Positions 1 to 8,559 of a stretch of 64,000 bases of DNA are shown one piece after another. Under the pieces are notes generated by a model that was not told the origin of the DNA, did not search any database, and worked only from the letters and a program-made list of their open reading frames with translations. The translations under genes and the position numbers were made by a program. The DNA lies in contig CAVYMJ010000001.1 of NCBI GenBank assembly GCA_963769585.1, positions 744,001-808,000 on the forward strand. The letters run 5' to 3'. Within the stretch, counting starts at the first letter, position 1, and every line of letters begins with the position of its first letter. The stretch is from SSC3 sp963769585 (lineage in GTDB: Bacteria; Actinomycetota; Actinomycetes; Propionibacteriales; Nocardioidaceae).

Positions 1-2433
1 CTCAGCTTCCTCTTCGCTCGGCCCTTCCGCGGCACGGTCGCGCTGGTGGCGTCGTACCGGACCGACGACCTGCATCGCCGTCATCCCCTGCGGGCGACGG
101 CCGCAGAGTGGTCCCGCGTGCCGGGTGTGCAGCGGCTCGTCCTGGGGCCGCTTCCCGACGCAGATGTACGCCGCCTGGTCCGGTCGCTGCACACCGGGCC
201 CCTGCGCGAGCGTGATGTCGCCCGGATCGTCGACCGGGCAGAGGGCAACGCTTTCTTCGCCGAGGAGCTCCTCGACGCCTCGGAGATGGCAGGAAGCGGA
301 CTGCCCGACGACCTGGCCGACTTGCTCCTGGTGCGCCTGGACCGCCTCGACGAGGGCGGTCGGGCGATCGTTCGTGCCGCCTCGTGCGCCGGCCGCCGGG
401 TCTCGCACGCACTGCTCTCCCGTGTGGTCGAGATCGGCGAGTTCGAGATGGAGCGTGCGCTGCGGTCGGCCGTCGACTCCAACGTGCTGGTGCATGTGGC
501 GCCGGAAGGGTACGCCTTCCGGCACGCGTTACTGGCCGAGGCCGTCTACGACGACCTGCTCCCCGGCGAGCGGGTCCGGCTGCACGCGTCGTACGTCCGG
601 GCCTTGGCAAGCAAGCAGGTCGACGGCACCGCGGCCGAGCTGGCCAGGCACGCCCGCGCGGCTCATGACATCCCCACGGCGGTGAATGCAAGCATCACCG
701 CCGGCGAGGACGCGATGGCAGTGGGTGGCCCCGACGAGGCGGCGAAGCACTTCGAGACCGCGCTGGAGCTGATCGGCCACTCCGACGGTGACGAGCTCGA
801 CGTGGTCGGCCTGGTCATCAAGGCCAGCGATGCCATCGTTGCCACCGGCCACCCCGCGCGGGCCTTGGCGCTGGCCAAGGACCAGCTCAACCAGCTGCCG
901 AGCGGAGCCCCCGACCGTGACCGTGCTCGGCTGCTGATTGCCGTCGCAGCCACCTCCGTGCTCATCGACACCGGCGCCGATGCACTGGGTGCCTCCGCTG
1001 AGGCTCTCAAGCTCATCGACGAGCTCCCCACAGCGCTGCGAGCCCGTGCCCTGAGTGTCCACGCGAGGGCCAGCGTCGTCGAAGGGGATGAGGAAGCCGG
1101 AGCCCGCTTTGCGATGGAGGCCCTCTCCCTAGCGCAGCGGCTCGACCTCCCGCGTCTTGTCGCGGAGGCGACCACCACCCTCGCCGGCATCGATACTCGC
1201 GCAGGGCAGGCCGATCTGGCTCTCAAGTCGCTCCAACAGGTCGTAGACATGGCAGTGCGGGACCACGACACCGCGGCGGAGATGCGGGGCCGCTTCCTGA
1301 TCGGCCAGTTGCACTACGAGCGAGGCCACCTACCCCAGGCCCAGGAAGCCTTCGCCCTCGCAAGCGCCGCCGCACGCGCAGCCGGCCAGCCCTGGGCGCC
1401 GTACGGGTTCGACGCGCGGCTCCTGGAAGCCGTGGTGGCGTACGCTGCGGGCGACTGGGATGGTGCCCTGCGGCTGAGCGATGTCTCCGGCGAGGCCCCG
1501 CCGTCGGACCCCGAGGCGCTGATGCAGTCCGTGGTCATGATGGTGGCCGCCGGGCGCGGGGACTTCGAGGGTTACCGGCTCTTCGAGCAGATCCGGCCGA
1601 CGTGGCTGCGGGAGGGTCAGAGCGCGATCAACAGCGCCACGGCTGCCATCGACCTGCTGGGGGATGTCGGCCGCGTCGGCGACATGCTTGACACCTTCGA
1701 CGACATGGTCGAGGTCCTCAGCGTCACCTGGAACCCGCTCTTCCAGGCCAGGATTCGTGCCACCGCCCTTGTCCTGGGTCAGCTCGCGAACGCCGCCCCC
1801 AGCGCCTCACAGGCCGAGCGGGCCGCGGTCATGGAGCGGGTGCCCGACCTGATGTCGGCCGTGGACGCGGTCGGACAGCGGGCGAAGACGGCGAAACGAC
1901 CGTTCGGTCCCGAGGGTCAGGCTTGGGTTGCCCGGGTTCACGCCGAGCACCTACGCCTGCGTTGGCTGGCCGGACATGAGAGTCCGGACGACGAGGAACT
2001 GCTCGCGGCGTGGACGACCGCGGTGGAGGCGTTCACACGAATGGGCCATGTCTTCGAGACGGCCCGGTCGCAAGCCAGGCTCGCGGCGGTGATTCGCGCC
2101 CTCGGCCGACAGACCGAGGCAGGAGAGCTCGTCGCGCAGGCGAGGGCAGTGGCTGACGCGCTCGGTGCACGCCCGCTGCAGGCTGAGCTCGACGCGATCG
2201 GCGCGCGTCCGCGGGAGCAGACGCGACGTACGGCGAACCTGACGCTGACCGGCCGCGAGAACGAGATCCTGGCGCTGGTCGCCCAGGGCCGCAGCAACGG
2301 CGAGATCGGCAAGCAGCTCTTCATCAGTACCAAGACGGTCAGCGTGCACGTCTCAAACATCCTGGCCAAGCTCGGCGCCAGCGGGCGCACCGAGGCAGCC
2401 GCCATCGCCCGTCGCGACGGACTGCTGCGTTAG
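1..2433 (+). CDS. LuxR-family regulator with ATPase/TPR-like body (5' end missing)
   Basis: The frame is open from base 1, so the start lies outside the window and the N-terminal P-loop is not seen. The visible part begins with the end of an AAA-type ATPase module (a V-A-S-Y-R-T-D-D-L sensor-like strand, then a winged-helix-like segment), followed by about 500 residues of alpha-helical repeat-like sequence rich in Ala and Leu. It ends in a typical LuxR/GerE helix-turn-helix (LTGRENEILALVAQGRSNGEI, then TKTVSVHVSNILAKLG). This is the LAL/MalT-like layout of large actinobacterial activators; family proteins bind a ligand and nucleotide and activate nearby operons. The ligand and targets are unknown. 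It converges on the antiporter gene with a 4-base overlap. Confidence 0.85.
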   Translation, partial: LSFLFARPFRGTVALVASYRTDDLHRRHPLRATAAEWSRVPGVQRLVLGPLPDADVRRLVRSLHTGPLRERDVARIVDRAEGNAFFAEELLDASEMAGSGLPDDLADLLLVRLDRLDEGGRAIVRAASCAGRRVSHALLSRVVEIGEFEMERALRSAVDSNVLVHVAPEGYAFRHALLAEAVYDDLLPGERVRLHASYVRALASKQVDGTAAELARHARAAHDIPTAVNASITAGEDAMAVGGPDEAAKHFETALELIGHSDGDELDVVGLVIKASDAIVATGHPARALALAKDQLNQLPSGAPDRDRARLLIAVAATSVLIDTGADALGASAEALKLIDELPTALRARALSVHARASVVEGDEEAGARFAMEALSLAQRLDLPRLVAEATTTLAGIDTRAGQADLALKSLQQVVDMAVRDHDTAAEMRGRFLIGQLHYERGHLPQAQEAFALASAAARAAGQPWAPYGFDARLLEAVVAYAAGDWDGALRLSDVSGEAPPSDPEALMQSVVMMVAAGRGDFEGYRLFEQIRPTWLREGQSAINSATAAIDLLGDVGRVGDMLDTFDDMVEVLSVTWNPLFQARIRATALVLGQLANAAPSASQAERAAVMERVPDLMSAVDAVGQRAKTAKRPFGPEGQAWVARVHAEHLRLRWLAGHESPDDEELLAAWTTAVEAFTRMGHVFETARSQARLAAVIRALGRQTEAGELVAQARAVADALGARPLQAELDAIGARPREQTRRTANLTLTGRENEILALVAQGRSNGEIGKQLFISTKTVSVHVSNILAKLGASGRTEAAAIARRDGLLR

Positions 2434-3656
2434 GAAGCGTCTCCTTGGTCTCTCCGAGACGGTTCGCTGGCCACTCGGGGAAGCGACCCGCGCCGCGTCA
2501 GGGAGACCGCGACGACCGGGAAGGCCAGCACCGAGACCAAGCCAGCACAGACCAGTCCCGTTGCCGTCTCGGACGACACCCGGCCCGTGAGCATGCCGAT
2601 CTGGGTCGCGGTCACGATGAACGGAAGGCTGGTCGCCTGGAGGAAGCCAGCAGCGAGAGTCGAAGCACGGCCGAGGAGGCGCAGGTAGAGCAGCGCCGGC
2701 AGACCGCGCACGAGCAGCAGTGCTGCGACGTACACCGGGAGCCGGACGAGGCCCTCGGGAGAGCTGACCAAGCCGGACACGTCGAGGCGCATCCCGCTGG
2801 CGATGAAGAAGACCGGGATCAGGAACCCGTAGCCGATGGCGTCGAGCTTCTCCCGGAAGTGCGGATGTGACGACGAGTCGCGGTCCAGGGCGGCTACCGC
2901 AGCGCCGGCCAGGAAGGCGCCGAGGATGCTCTCCAGGCCGAGTCGCTCGGCCACGACCGCAAACGCCACCATCAGCAGTACGGCTGCCCGGACCCGGATC
3001 TCGGCTGTGGTGTCCTGAAGGCCGACGAGCACCGAGCCGAGCCGCATGCTCTTGGCCGAGGCCGCGGTCGCCACAGCGACGACGACGACGATGCCGGCGA
3101 AGAGGACGAAGAGCAGCAGTTGCGACCCGGTGCCCTCGCCGTCCGCCGAGAAGAGCAGTGACAACAGCAGCACGGCAGCGAAGTCGGCCAGGGAGGCTGC
3201 CGCGATCACGGTCTGTGCCAGCGGGCTGGCCAGCAGGCCTCCGTCCTTGAGTACGGCGACGACCAGTCCCAGCGAGGTGGCGGACAGTGCGACCGCCAGC
3301 AGCAACGGGTCCTGGACCCAGCCCGCCGAGTCGAGGCCCAGCCCCAGCAGCCACCCCAGCAGCAGCGAGATCCCGTAGCCCGCGATGGCGAGGGGGAGCA
3401 GGCTGCCCCGCAGCGCCTTGAGGTCAACCTCCAGGCCGGCAAGGAAGAGGAGCATCGCCAGGCCGAGCAGGGCAACGATCTCGATGACCAGATCGGGCTC
3501 GAGCCAGCCGAGCACAGAGGGGCCGACGAGGATGCCGAGCACGATCTCGACGACGACGGCGGGGACCTGGAGCCGGGGTGCGAAGCCCAGCGCGAGAGGC
3601 GCGAGGACGGCGATCGCCAGGACGCCGAGGAGGTTGGCGAAGTCGATCTCGGGCAC
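2430..3656 (-). CDS. CPA2-family cation:proton antiporter (KefB/NapA type)
   Basis: A membrane protein of 408 residues built almost wholly of hydrophobic segments (about 11-12), with the Na+/H+ exchanger fold signature: LLFLAGLEVDLKAL near the N-terminus and GAFLAGAAVAALDRD, then PVFFIASGMRLDV, further on. Family members exchange Na+ or K+ for protons. It lacks the C-terminal TrkA-N/RCK regulatory domain of KefB/KefC. I chose the GTG at 3656 because it shares a G with the TAG stop of the anti-sigma gene (TAGTG), so translation is probably coupled; a longer open frame upstream runs out of frame through the anti-sigma gene and is not protein-like. It is the last gene of the Rieske-ThDP / ECF sigma operon, which suggests ion or pH homeostasis is part of that stress response (inference). 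Confidence 0.85.
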   Translation of the reverse strand: MPEIDFANLLGVLAIAVLAPLALGFAPRLQVPAVVVEIVLGILVGPSVLGWLEPDLVIEIVALLGLAMLLFLAGLEVDLKALRGSLLPLAIAGYGISLLLGWLLGLGLDSAGWVQDPLLLAVALSATSLGLVVAVLKDGGLLASPLAQTVIAAASLADFAAVLLLSLLFSADGEGTGSQLLLFVLFAGIVVVVAVATAASAKSMRLGSVLVGLQDTTAEIRVRAAVLLMVAFAVVAERLGLESILGAFLAGAAVAALDRDSSSHPHFREKLDAIGYGFLIPVFFIASGMRLDVSGLVSSPEGLVRLPVYVAALLLVRGLPALLYLRLLGRASTLAAGFLQATSLPFIVTATQIGMLTGRVSSETATGLVCAGLVSVLAFPVVAVSLTRRGSLPRVASEPSRRDQGDAS

Positions 3657-3898
3657 TAGGTGCTCCGCCAGTCGCGGAAGGCCTCCAGCAGCCGGTCGCG
3701 GGCCTCTGGGTCGATGCTCTCCGGTGCGATGCGCCCGGACACGCGGATGGTCTCGCGGAACTGCGCCAGATAGGTCTCGCAGCCGGCGCACTGGGTCGCG
3801 TGCAGTGCGAAGCGACCCTCGGTCTCGCGGTCCAGCGCGCCTTCGAGGTAGTCGGTGACGAGCTCGACGAACTCGGCGCAGGTCAGTGGCGTCGTCAT
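3656..3898 (-). CDS. Zinc-binding anti-sigma factor (ZAS type)
   Basis: An 80-residue cytosolic protein with the H-x3-C-x2-C core of zinc-associated anti-sigma domains (HATQCAGC, residues 33-40) and an acidic N-terminal helix beginning TCAEFVELVTDYLEG. It has no membrane segment, so it is the soluble RsrA/ChrR-like type that releases its sigma factor on redox or metal stress. The ATG at 3898 overlaps the sigma factor stop as ATGA (3895-3898), and its own TAG overlaps the antiporter GTG. The order sigma then anti-sigma with coupling is the classic arrangement, so the partner is almost surely the ECF sigma just upstream. Confidence 0.9.
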   Translation of the reverse strand: MTTPLTCAEFVELVTDYLEGALDRETEGRFALHATQCAGCETYLAQFRETIRVSGRIAPESIDPEARDRLLEAFRDWRST

Positions 3899-4488
3899 CC
3901 GTAGAGCTCCTCAAGTCGCGCCCGTACGGCGGCCCGGCCGCGATGCAGCAGGACCCGCTGGTTCCCGGCACTCACGTCGAGCAGGTCGCACACTTCGGCT
4001 GAGGTGAACCCCTGGACGTCACGCAGGGTGATCACGAGCCGCTGCTGCGCGGGCAGCCGGTCGATGGCGCTCTTCGCCGCTGCCGTGGCCTCGGCCGAGA
4101 CCGCGACCTCCTCGGCGGAGGGCCACTGCCGGGGGAACGTCTTCCAGTGACCGGGGTACTCGTCCTCCCGACCACGAAACCGCGACGAGTCGACAGTCGG
4201 ACCGAGGCTGCTCAGCGGGACCAGGCGTCGCTCGCGTACTCCTCGGCTCTTGGCGACGTTGCTGAGGATCCGGAAGACCCAGGTACGCAGCGATGACCTT
4301 CCCTCGAAGCCGTCGATGCCGTCCAGCACCCCGACCCAGGCATCCTGGACCACCTCGTCTGCCGACGCATCCGTCGAGACGTGGCTGCGGGCGACGCGCT
4401 TCATGAGCGGGCTCCAGGCGTCGACGATCGTCCGGAACGCGTCTTCGTCGCGGTCGCGAAGCGCCTTGAGCAGCTGCGCCTCTTCCAT
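3895..4488 (-). CDS. ECF RNA polymerase sigma factor
   Basis: A 197-residue sigma-70 protein with region 2 (DAFRTIVDAWSPLMKRVARS, then DEVVQDAWVGVLDGIDGFEG and the -10 recognition helix SSLRTWVFRILSNVAKSR) and region 4 (LPAQQRLVITLRDVQGFTSAEVCDLL, then SAGNQRVLLHRGRAAVR). The linker is long, about 55 residues, with a conserved-looking aromatic/proline patch (SRFRGREDEYPGHWK). I chose ATG 4488, 7 bases after the stop of the upstream enzyme gene; a longer start at 4524 would overlap that gene by about 30 bases and adds a poor Cys/Arg-rich leader. It is coupled to the anti-sigma gene by ATGA. Its target promoters cannot be told from the window; I found no ECF-type -35/-10 pair upstream of its own operon. 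Confidence 0.9.
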   Translation of the reverse strand: MEEAQLLKALRDRDEDAFRTIVDAWSPLMKRVARSHVSTDASADEVVQDAWVGVLDGIDGFEGRSSLRTWVFRILSNVAKSRGVRERRLVPLSSLGPTVDSSRFRGREDEYPGHWKTFPRQWPSAEEVAVSAEATAAAKSAIDRLPAQQRLVITLRDVQGFTSAEVCDLLDVSAGNQRVLLHRGRAAVRARLEELYG

Positions 4489-4495
4489 GCAGTCT

Positions 4496-6427
4496 TCATA
4501 GCAGCGCCGCGTCCTGCTGAACACAGAGAAGGGCCGGTCCCGCCGTTACGAACAACTTACGGAAGGCGTCGTCGAGCTGCTCCCGCCGGTCCACCCGCAG
4601 GCCTGTGGCACCGCACAGCTCGGCGTAGGAGGCCCAGTCCGGGTTCGTCAGGGACGTGTGCCAGACCGGGAAGTCGCCGGCCACCTGCTCCTTCTCGATC
4701 TTCCCGAGCGCGTTGTTGTTCAACAGCACGTGTTTGATCCCGATGCCGTACTTCACTGCAGTGTTGAGCTCCATGGCGTACTGCCCGAAGCCACCGTCGC
4801 CGGTGACCGCCACGACCGTGCGGTCCGGCTCGGCGGCCCACGCGCCCATCGCTGCTGGGTATCCGAAGCCGATCGAGCCGAGGTAGCCCGACATCAGCAC
4901 CGGCTGACCCTCGGACTCGAGGTACCGGCCGAGGGAGTAAGCGTGGTTCCCCACGTCGACGGCCAGGACCGCATCCCGGGGGAGGTGCCGGGAGAGGGCG
5001 TCGAAGACCGCGGCGGCTGAGACGCCCAAGCCTCGGTCGTCCTGGACTCGGCGCTGCTTCTCGGCCCGCCACAGAGCCCACCGCGCCGCGACGTCCCCGC
5101 GCTGGTCGCTCGCCGTGGCCTGCCCCGTGGCCTCGTCCAGCGCCTGCAGTGCGAGTGCCGCATCCGCCAGGATCGGCACGGTGACCGCATGGAAGCGTCC
5201 GATGGCGCTCGGCTCGTCGTCGATCTGGATGATCGGCTTGTACGACGCGATGCCGGTGTGGTTCGAGAACGAGGCGCCCACCACCACGAGCAGATCCGAC
5301 TCGTTCATCAGCCAGCTAGCGACCGGCGTACCGCTGCGGCCGAGCACGCCTGCCCCGAGCGGGTGGCTGTCCGGGACGAGGCCCTTGGCCTTGAAGGTGG
5401 TGAGAACCGGAGCGCCAAGCCGCTCCGCGAGCCGGACCAGCTCGGCCTGGCCCGCGCGCGCACCATGCCCGACCACGAAGACGGGGCGGCTGGCGCCGCG
5501 CAGCAAGCCGGCGGCCTGACGCAGGGCGTCGGTGTCCGGGCTGATCCGCCTGGTCGTGAACCGGCCGTCGGGGAGTGCGGGCTCTGCGGCCGAGGGCTGT
5601 TCCTGTACCTCGTCGGGAAGGACCAGGTGGGCGACGCCGCGACCGTCCACGGCGTGCTTGACGGCCAGCGCGGCGAGCTCGGCGTGGTCGCTACCGGACT
5701 GGACGGTGCTCGTGGAGACCGATACGTCACGGAAGACGGCGGAGAGATCCAGGTCCTGGAAAGCCCCGCGGCCGATGAGCGCAGAGGGCACCTGTCCCGA
5801 GATCGCAATCACCGGCGACTGGTCGAGCTTGGCGTCGTAGAGGCCCGTCAGGAGGTTGGTCGACCCAGGCCCGGCGATCGCGAAGCACGCCGCCGGGCGG
5901 CCGGTCAGCTTGCCGTAAGCACTGGCGGCGAAGGCGGCTGCTCCCTCATGGCGGATCCCGATGTAGCGCAGCTGGCCCCGTTCCTCGGCACGTCGGAGCG
6001 CATCGGCGAAGCCCAGGTTGGAGTGCCCCACCATGCCGAAGACGGTGTCCACCCCGTGGGCGACGAGCGTCTCCACGAGAACATCGGAGACCGAGCGCGC
6101 CTTGGGAGTCACGGTCGGCAGCTGGACGTAGACGCCGTCCTCGCGCTCGGACACCTCATAGGCCGGCACCGCGTCACTGAAGCCTTCCGGTGGCTGGCCC
6201 GAGAGCGGGTCGTAGTCGTACCCGTGCCAGGGGCAGCGAAGCCATCCGTTCTCGATGGACCCCTCTCCCACGGGGCCGCCCTGGTGGGGGCAGCGGTTCT
6301 CCAAAGCGCCGAGCGTGCCGCCGCAGCGGGTCAGGGCGACCGACCGGCCGTCGACGACGGTGCTGCGCACCCGGCCCTCTTCAGGCACGTCCGACTCGGT
6401 GACCTTGTGCCAGCCGTTCTCGTCCAT
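4496..6427 (-). CDS. Rieske [2Fe-2S] / thiamine-diphosphate enzyme fusion
   Basis: A 643-residue protein with two modules. Residues 1-105 are a complete Rieske ferredoxin domain: C46-P-H48 and C65-P-W-H68 supply the four cluster ligands. Residues 110-643 are a full acetolactate synthase/pyruvate oxidase-type ThDP enzyme: the catalytic Glu (RHEGAAAFAASAYGK, E161), a central domain, and the ThDP/Mg motif from GDG at 543 to the Asn run at 570-572. The substrate is unknown; pyruvate oxidase-like, decarboxylase-like or sulfoacetaldehyde acetyltransferase-like chemistry are all possible. The Rieske part could carry electrons off the ThDP intermediate (inference). I chose ATG 6427 because a strong GAGGAG site sits 8 bases upstream; the longer start at 6454 would bury it. 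It leads the operon with ECF sigma, anti-sigma and antiporter. Confidence 0.85.
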   Translation of the reverse strand: MDENGWHKVTESDVPEEGRVRSTVVDGRSVALTRCGGTLGALENRCPHQGGPVGEGSIENGWLRCPWHGYDYDPLSGQPPEGFSDAVPAYEVSEREDGVYVQLPTVTPKARSVSDVLVETLVAHGVDTVFGMVGHSNLGFADALRRAEERGQLRYIGIRHEGAAAFAASAYGKLTGRPAACFAIAGPGSTNLLTGLYDAKLDQSPVIAISGQVPSALIGRGAFQDLDLSAVFRDVSVSTSTVQSGSDHAELAALAVKHAVDGRGVAHLVLPDEVQEQPSAAEPALPDGRFTTRRISPDTDALRQAAGLLRGASRPVFVVGHGARAGQAELVRLAERLGAPVLTTFKAKGLVPDSHPLGAGVLGRSGTPVASWLMNESDLLVVVGASFSNHTGIASYKPIIQIDDEPSAIGRFHAVTVPILADAALALQALDEATGQATASDQRGDVAARWALWRAEKQRRVQDDRGLGVSAAAVFDALSRHLPRDAVLAVDVGNHAYSLGRYLESEGQPVLMSGYLGSIGFGYPAAMGAWAAEPDRTVVAVTGDGGFGQYAMELNTAVKYGIGIKHVLLNNNALGKIEKEQVAGDFPVWHTSLTNPDWASYAELCGATGLRVDRREQLDDAFRKLFVTAGPALLCVQQDAALL

Positions 6428-6502
6428 CTGTAACGCTCCTCGGTCTCGCGACACTGTTCGTCAGTACAGTCGTCGAAGACCTCGAACCGTTACGGAGCTC
6501 TC

Positions 6503-7117
6503 ATGTCCGATCTGGTGACCACCCGGCTCTCCTTGCACGTCGTCGCGGAACTGCTCGTCGCGGGGCCACAGTTCGAGCAGAGCGGCAACATCAAGCTTCG
6601 CGTGAGCGAGGGTGGCTTCGCGACGGTGGAGGCACCCGACCTCCGCGTCGAGGGGGTCGTCCTGGTCAACGGCGAACGCCGGGTCGCGCTCGAGGGCCGG
6701 ACAGTGGCCCAGGCCGCCCAGGAGGCGGGACTCGAGCCACGGACGCTCGACGATGTGTACTCCGGCGGTTGCGGCCTGACCGCCGAGCACCTGCTGGCCG
6801 TCGACGCAGGCTGTGCGGCGGAGATCGCCGAGGGCTTCCGGCGGGGGGACGAGGCTCTGGCGGTGTTCGCACCGGAGGCCGAGCGGGTCCTGTGGCCCGA
6901 GCACTTCGACATCGGCATCAGCGTCGGCGAGGTGAACTACGGCGTATCGCCGGGCGACTCGTTCCTCGCGGAGCCCTACGCGTACGTCGGGCCCTGGACC
7001 CCGGGCGAGTACGCCGGCCCATTCTGGAACACGCCCTTCGGCTCAGCCCGACCGATGCGTGAGCTCGACGACGTGGTGGCGTACTTCGCGGAGGGTGCTC
7101 GGCTCGTCGTCGGCTGA
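6503..7117 (+). CDS. Conserved-looking protein of unknown function
   Basis: A 204-residue soluble protein that I do not recognise. It is acidic and mixed alpha/beta, has no signal peptide or membrane segment, and holds only two cysteines in the middle (GGCGL, DAGCAAEIAEG). The C-terminal third is rich in aromatic residues, Gly and Pro (GPWTPGEYAGPFWNTPFG). The start ATG 6503 has a GGAG-type site just upstream. It is divergent from the Rieske-ThDP operon across a 75-base spacer, so the two may share control, and it lies ahead of the P450 gene after a promoter-bearing gap. Confidence 0.7.
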   Translation: MSDLVTTRLSLHVVAELLVAGPQFEQSGNIKLRVSEGGFATVEAPDLRVEGVVLVNGERRVALEGRTVAQAAQEAGLEPRTLDDVYSGGCGLTAEHLLAVDAGCAAEIAEGFRRGDEALAVFAPEAERVLWPEHFDIGISVGEVNYGVSPGDSFLAEPYAYVGPWTPGEYAGPFWNTPFGSARPMRELDDVVAYFAEGARLVVG

Positions 7118-7159
7118 GATCGCGGCCTACCGGCTGTTGTGATCTGCGCGGTGGTTGTA

Positions 7160-7174
7160 GATACTCGGAGTATC
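7160..7174. promoter_or_regulatory. Palindromic operator candidate upstream of the P450 gene
   Basis: A perfect 15-base palindrome, GATACTCGGAGTATC, in the 89-base gap before the cytochrome P450 start at 7207. It sits in an unusually AT-rich island. Its core ACTCGGAGT is the same as in the 19-base palindrome at 25799-25817, so one dimeric regulator (TetR-like size) could bind both. Confidence 0.5.
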
Positions 7175-7206
7175 CGACTAAACGGTGTTAACAGTTTGGA
7201 GTCTCC

Positions 7207-8559
7207 GTGAGTGTCACTGATGACCGCATGGCCAAGATGAGCCTGTCCGGGGGCGACGTACCGAAGGTCTCGGCGCGCGCTCTGCCGCCGGGGCCGAAGT
7301 GGCCGGTCCTGGTCCAGAGCGCGGCGCTGCTGCGCTTCAGGCACACGTTCGTCCCGTGGGCGCACAAGCGCTACGGCGACACGTTCACTGTCTCGCTGCT
7401 TCCGGGCGGTCGAAGGCTGGTGCTGTTCAGCGACCCGGCCGACATCAAGGAGATCTTCGCCGGGGACCCCGAGGTCTTCCACGCCGGGAAGGGCAACGCG
7501 ATCCTCGGCCCGATCATGGGCGAGCACTCCCTGCTGCTGGTGGACTCAGCCGAGCACAGGCGCGCCCGCAAACTGCTCATGCCGGCGTTCAGCCACGGCC
7601 CGCTGAAGGGCTACGAGGAGATCGTGACCACGATCGCCCGCGCCGAGTGCGACACCTGGGAGCCGGGAACACCGTTCCGGTCGCTGGAGCGGATGAACTC
7701 GCTGACCCTCGAGGTGATCATGCGCGTCGTCTTCGGGGTGACCGACGAGGCGCGGCTCGCCGAGCTGCGACCGCTGGTGAACCGGACCGTGAACATCAAA
7801 CCGTTCATCCTGCTGGGCTGGGGCTACCCGCGGCTGCAGAAGTACGGGCCCTGGAAGCGGACCGTGGAGAACCAGCGCGGCCTTGACGCAGTTCTGTACG
7901 CCGAGATCGCCGAACGTCGGAAGGCGACCGATCTGGCGTCACGGACCGACGTACTCTCCCAGCTGCTGCTCGTCGGCGACCACGAGGGAGAGGAGCCGCT
8001 CAACGACAGCGAGCTGCGCGACCAGCTCGTCACCCTGCTGCTTGCCGGACACGAGACGACAGCGTCCGCTCTCTCCTGGGCGCTCTACGAGCTGGCCCGC
8101 TCGCCACTGCACCGTGCTCGGGCCCAGCAAGCCGCCGACGACGGCGAGGACGCCTACCTCGAGGCCGTTGTGAAGGAGTCGATGCGCCTGCACCCCGTCA
8201 TCCCGATGGTCGTGCGGCTGCTCACCAAGCCGGCCACCATCGGTGGCCGAGAGTTCCCCGCCGGGGTGAACGTCGGGCCCTCGATCATCTTGAGCCACCT
8301 GCACAACTTCGACGATGCCGAGGCCTTCAAACCGGAGCGGTTCCTCGACGGCAAGGTGGCCCCCAACACCTGGATCCCCTTCGGTGGCGGCGTACGGCGC
8401 TGCATCGGTGCGGGCTTCTCGCTCATGGAGGGCGTTGCCGTCCTACGCGAGCTGCTTGCGCGCTACGACGTCGAAGCCGACGGCGACGACGAGCCCCAGG
8501 TCCGCAACATCACCAGTGTCCCCAGGCACGGGGCTCGCATCACGGTGCGGCCCCGCTGA
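7207..8559 (+). CDS. Cytochrome P450
   Basis: A 450-residue soluble P450 monooxygenase. It shows the I-helix oxygen-binding motif AGHETT, the K-helix E-x-x-R (KESMRLHP), the meander PERFLDG, and the heme loop FGGGVRRCIGAG with the thiolate ligand C399. The overall look is like mycobacterial CYP135/CYP138-type enzymes rather than the camphor-type bacterial P450s, so a hydrophobic lipid or terpenoid substrate is plausible. The GTG at 7207 has GGAG 5 bases upstream. Its stop overlaps the start of the HD-domain gene by one base (TGATG), so they are co-translated. No ferredoxin or reductase gene is adjacent. A palindromic operator candidate precedes it. Confidence 0.95.
   Translation: MSVTDDRMAKMSLSGGDVPKVSARALPPGPKWPVLVQSAALLRFRHTFVPWAHKRYGDTFTVSLLPGGRRLVLFSDPADIKEIFAGDPEVFHAGKGNAILGPIMGEHSLLLVDSAEHRRARKLLMPAFSHGPLKGYEEIVTTIARAECDTWEPGTPFRSLERMNSLTLEVIMRVVFGVTDEARLAELRPLVNRTVNIKPFILLGWGYPRLQKYGPWKRTVENQRGLDAVLYAEIAERRKATDLASRTDVLSQLLLVGDHEGEEPLNDSELRDQLVTLLLAGHETTASALSWALYELARSPLHRARAQQAADDGEDAYLEAVVKESMRLHPVIPMVVRLLTKPATIGGREFPAGVNVGPSIILSHLHNFDDAEAFKPERFLDGKVAPNTWIPFGGGVRRCIGAGFSLMEGVAVLRELLARYDVEADGDDEPQVRNITSVPRHGARITVRPR

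Noticed and set aside
6453..6470. ACTGT-N8-ACAGT inverted repeat between the Rieske operon and the unknown gene
   Set aside because: Arms of only 5 bases are expected by chance; no further support.
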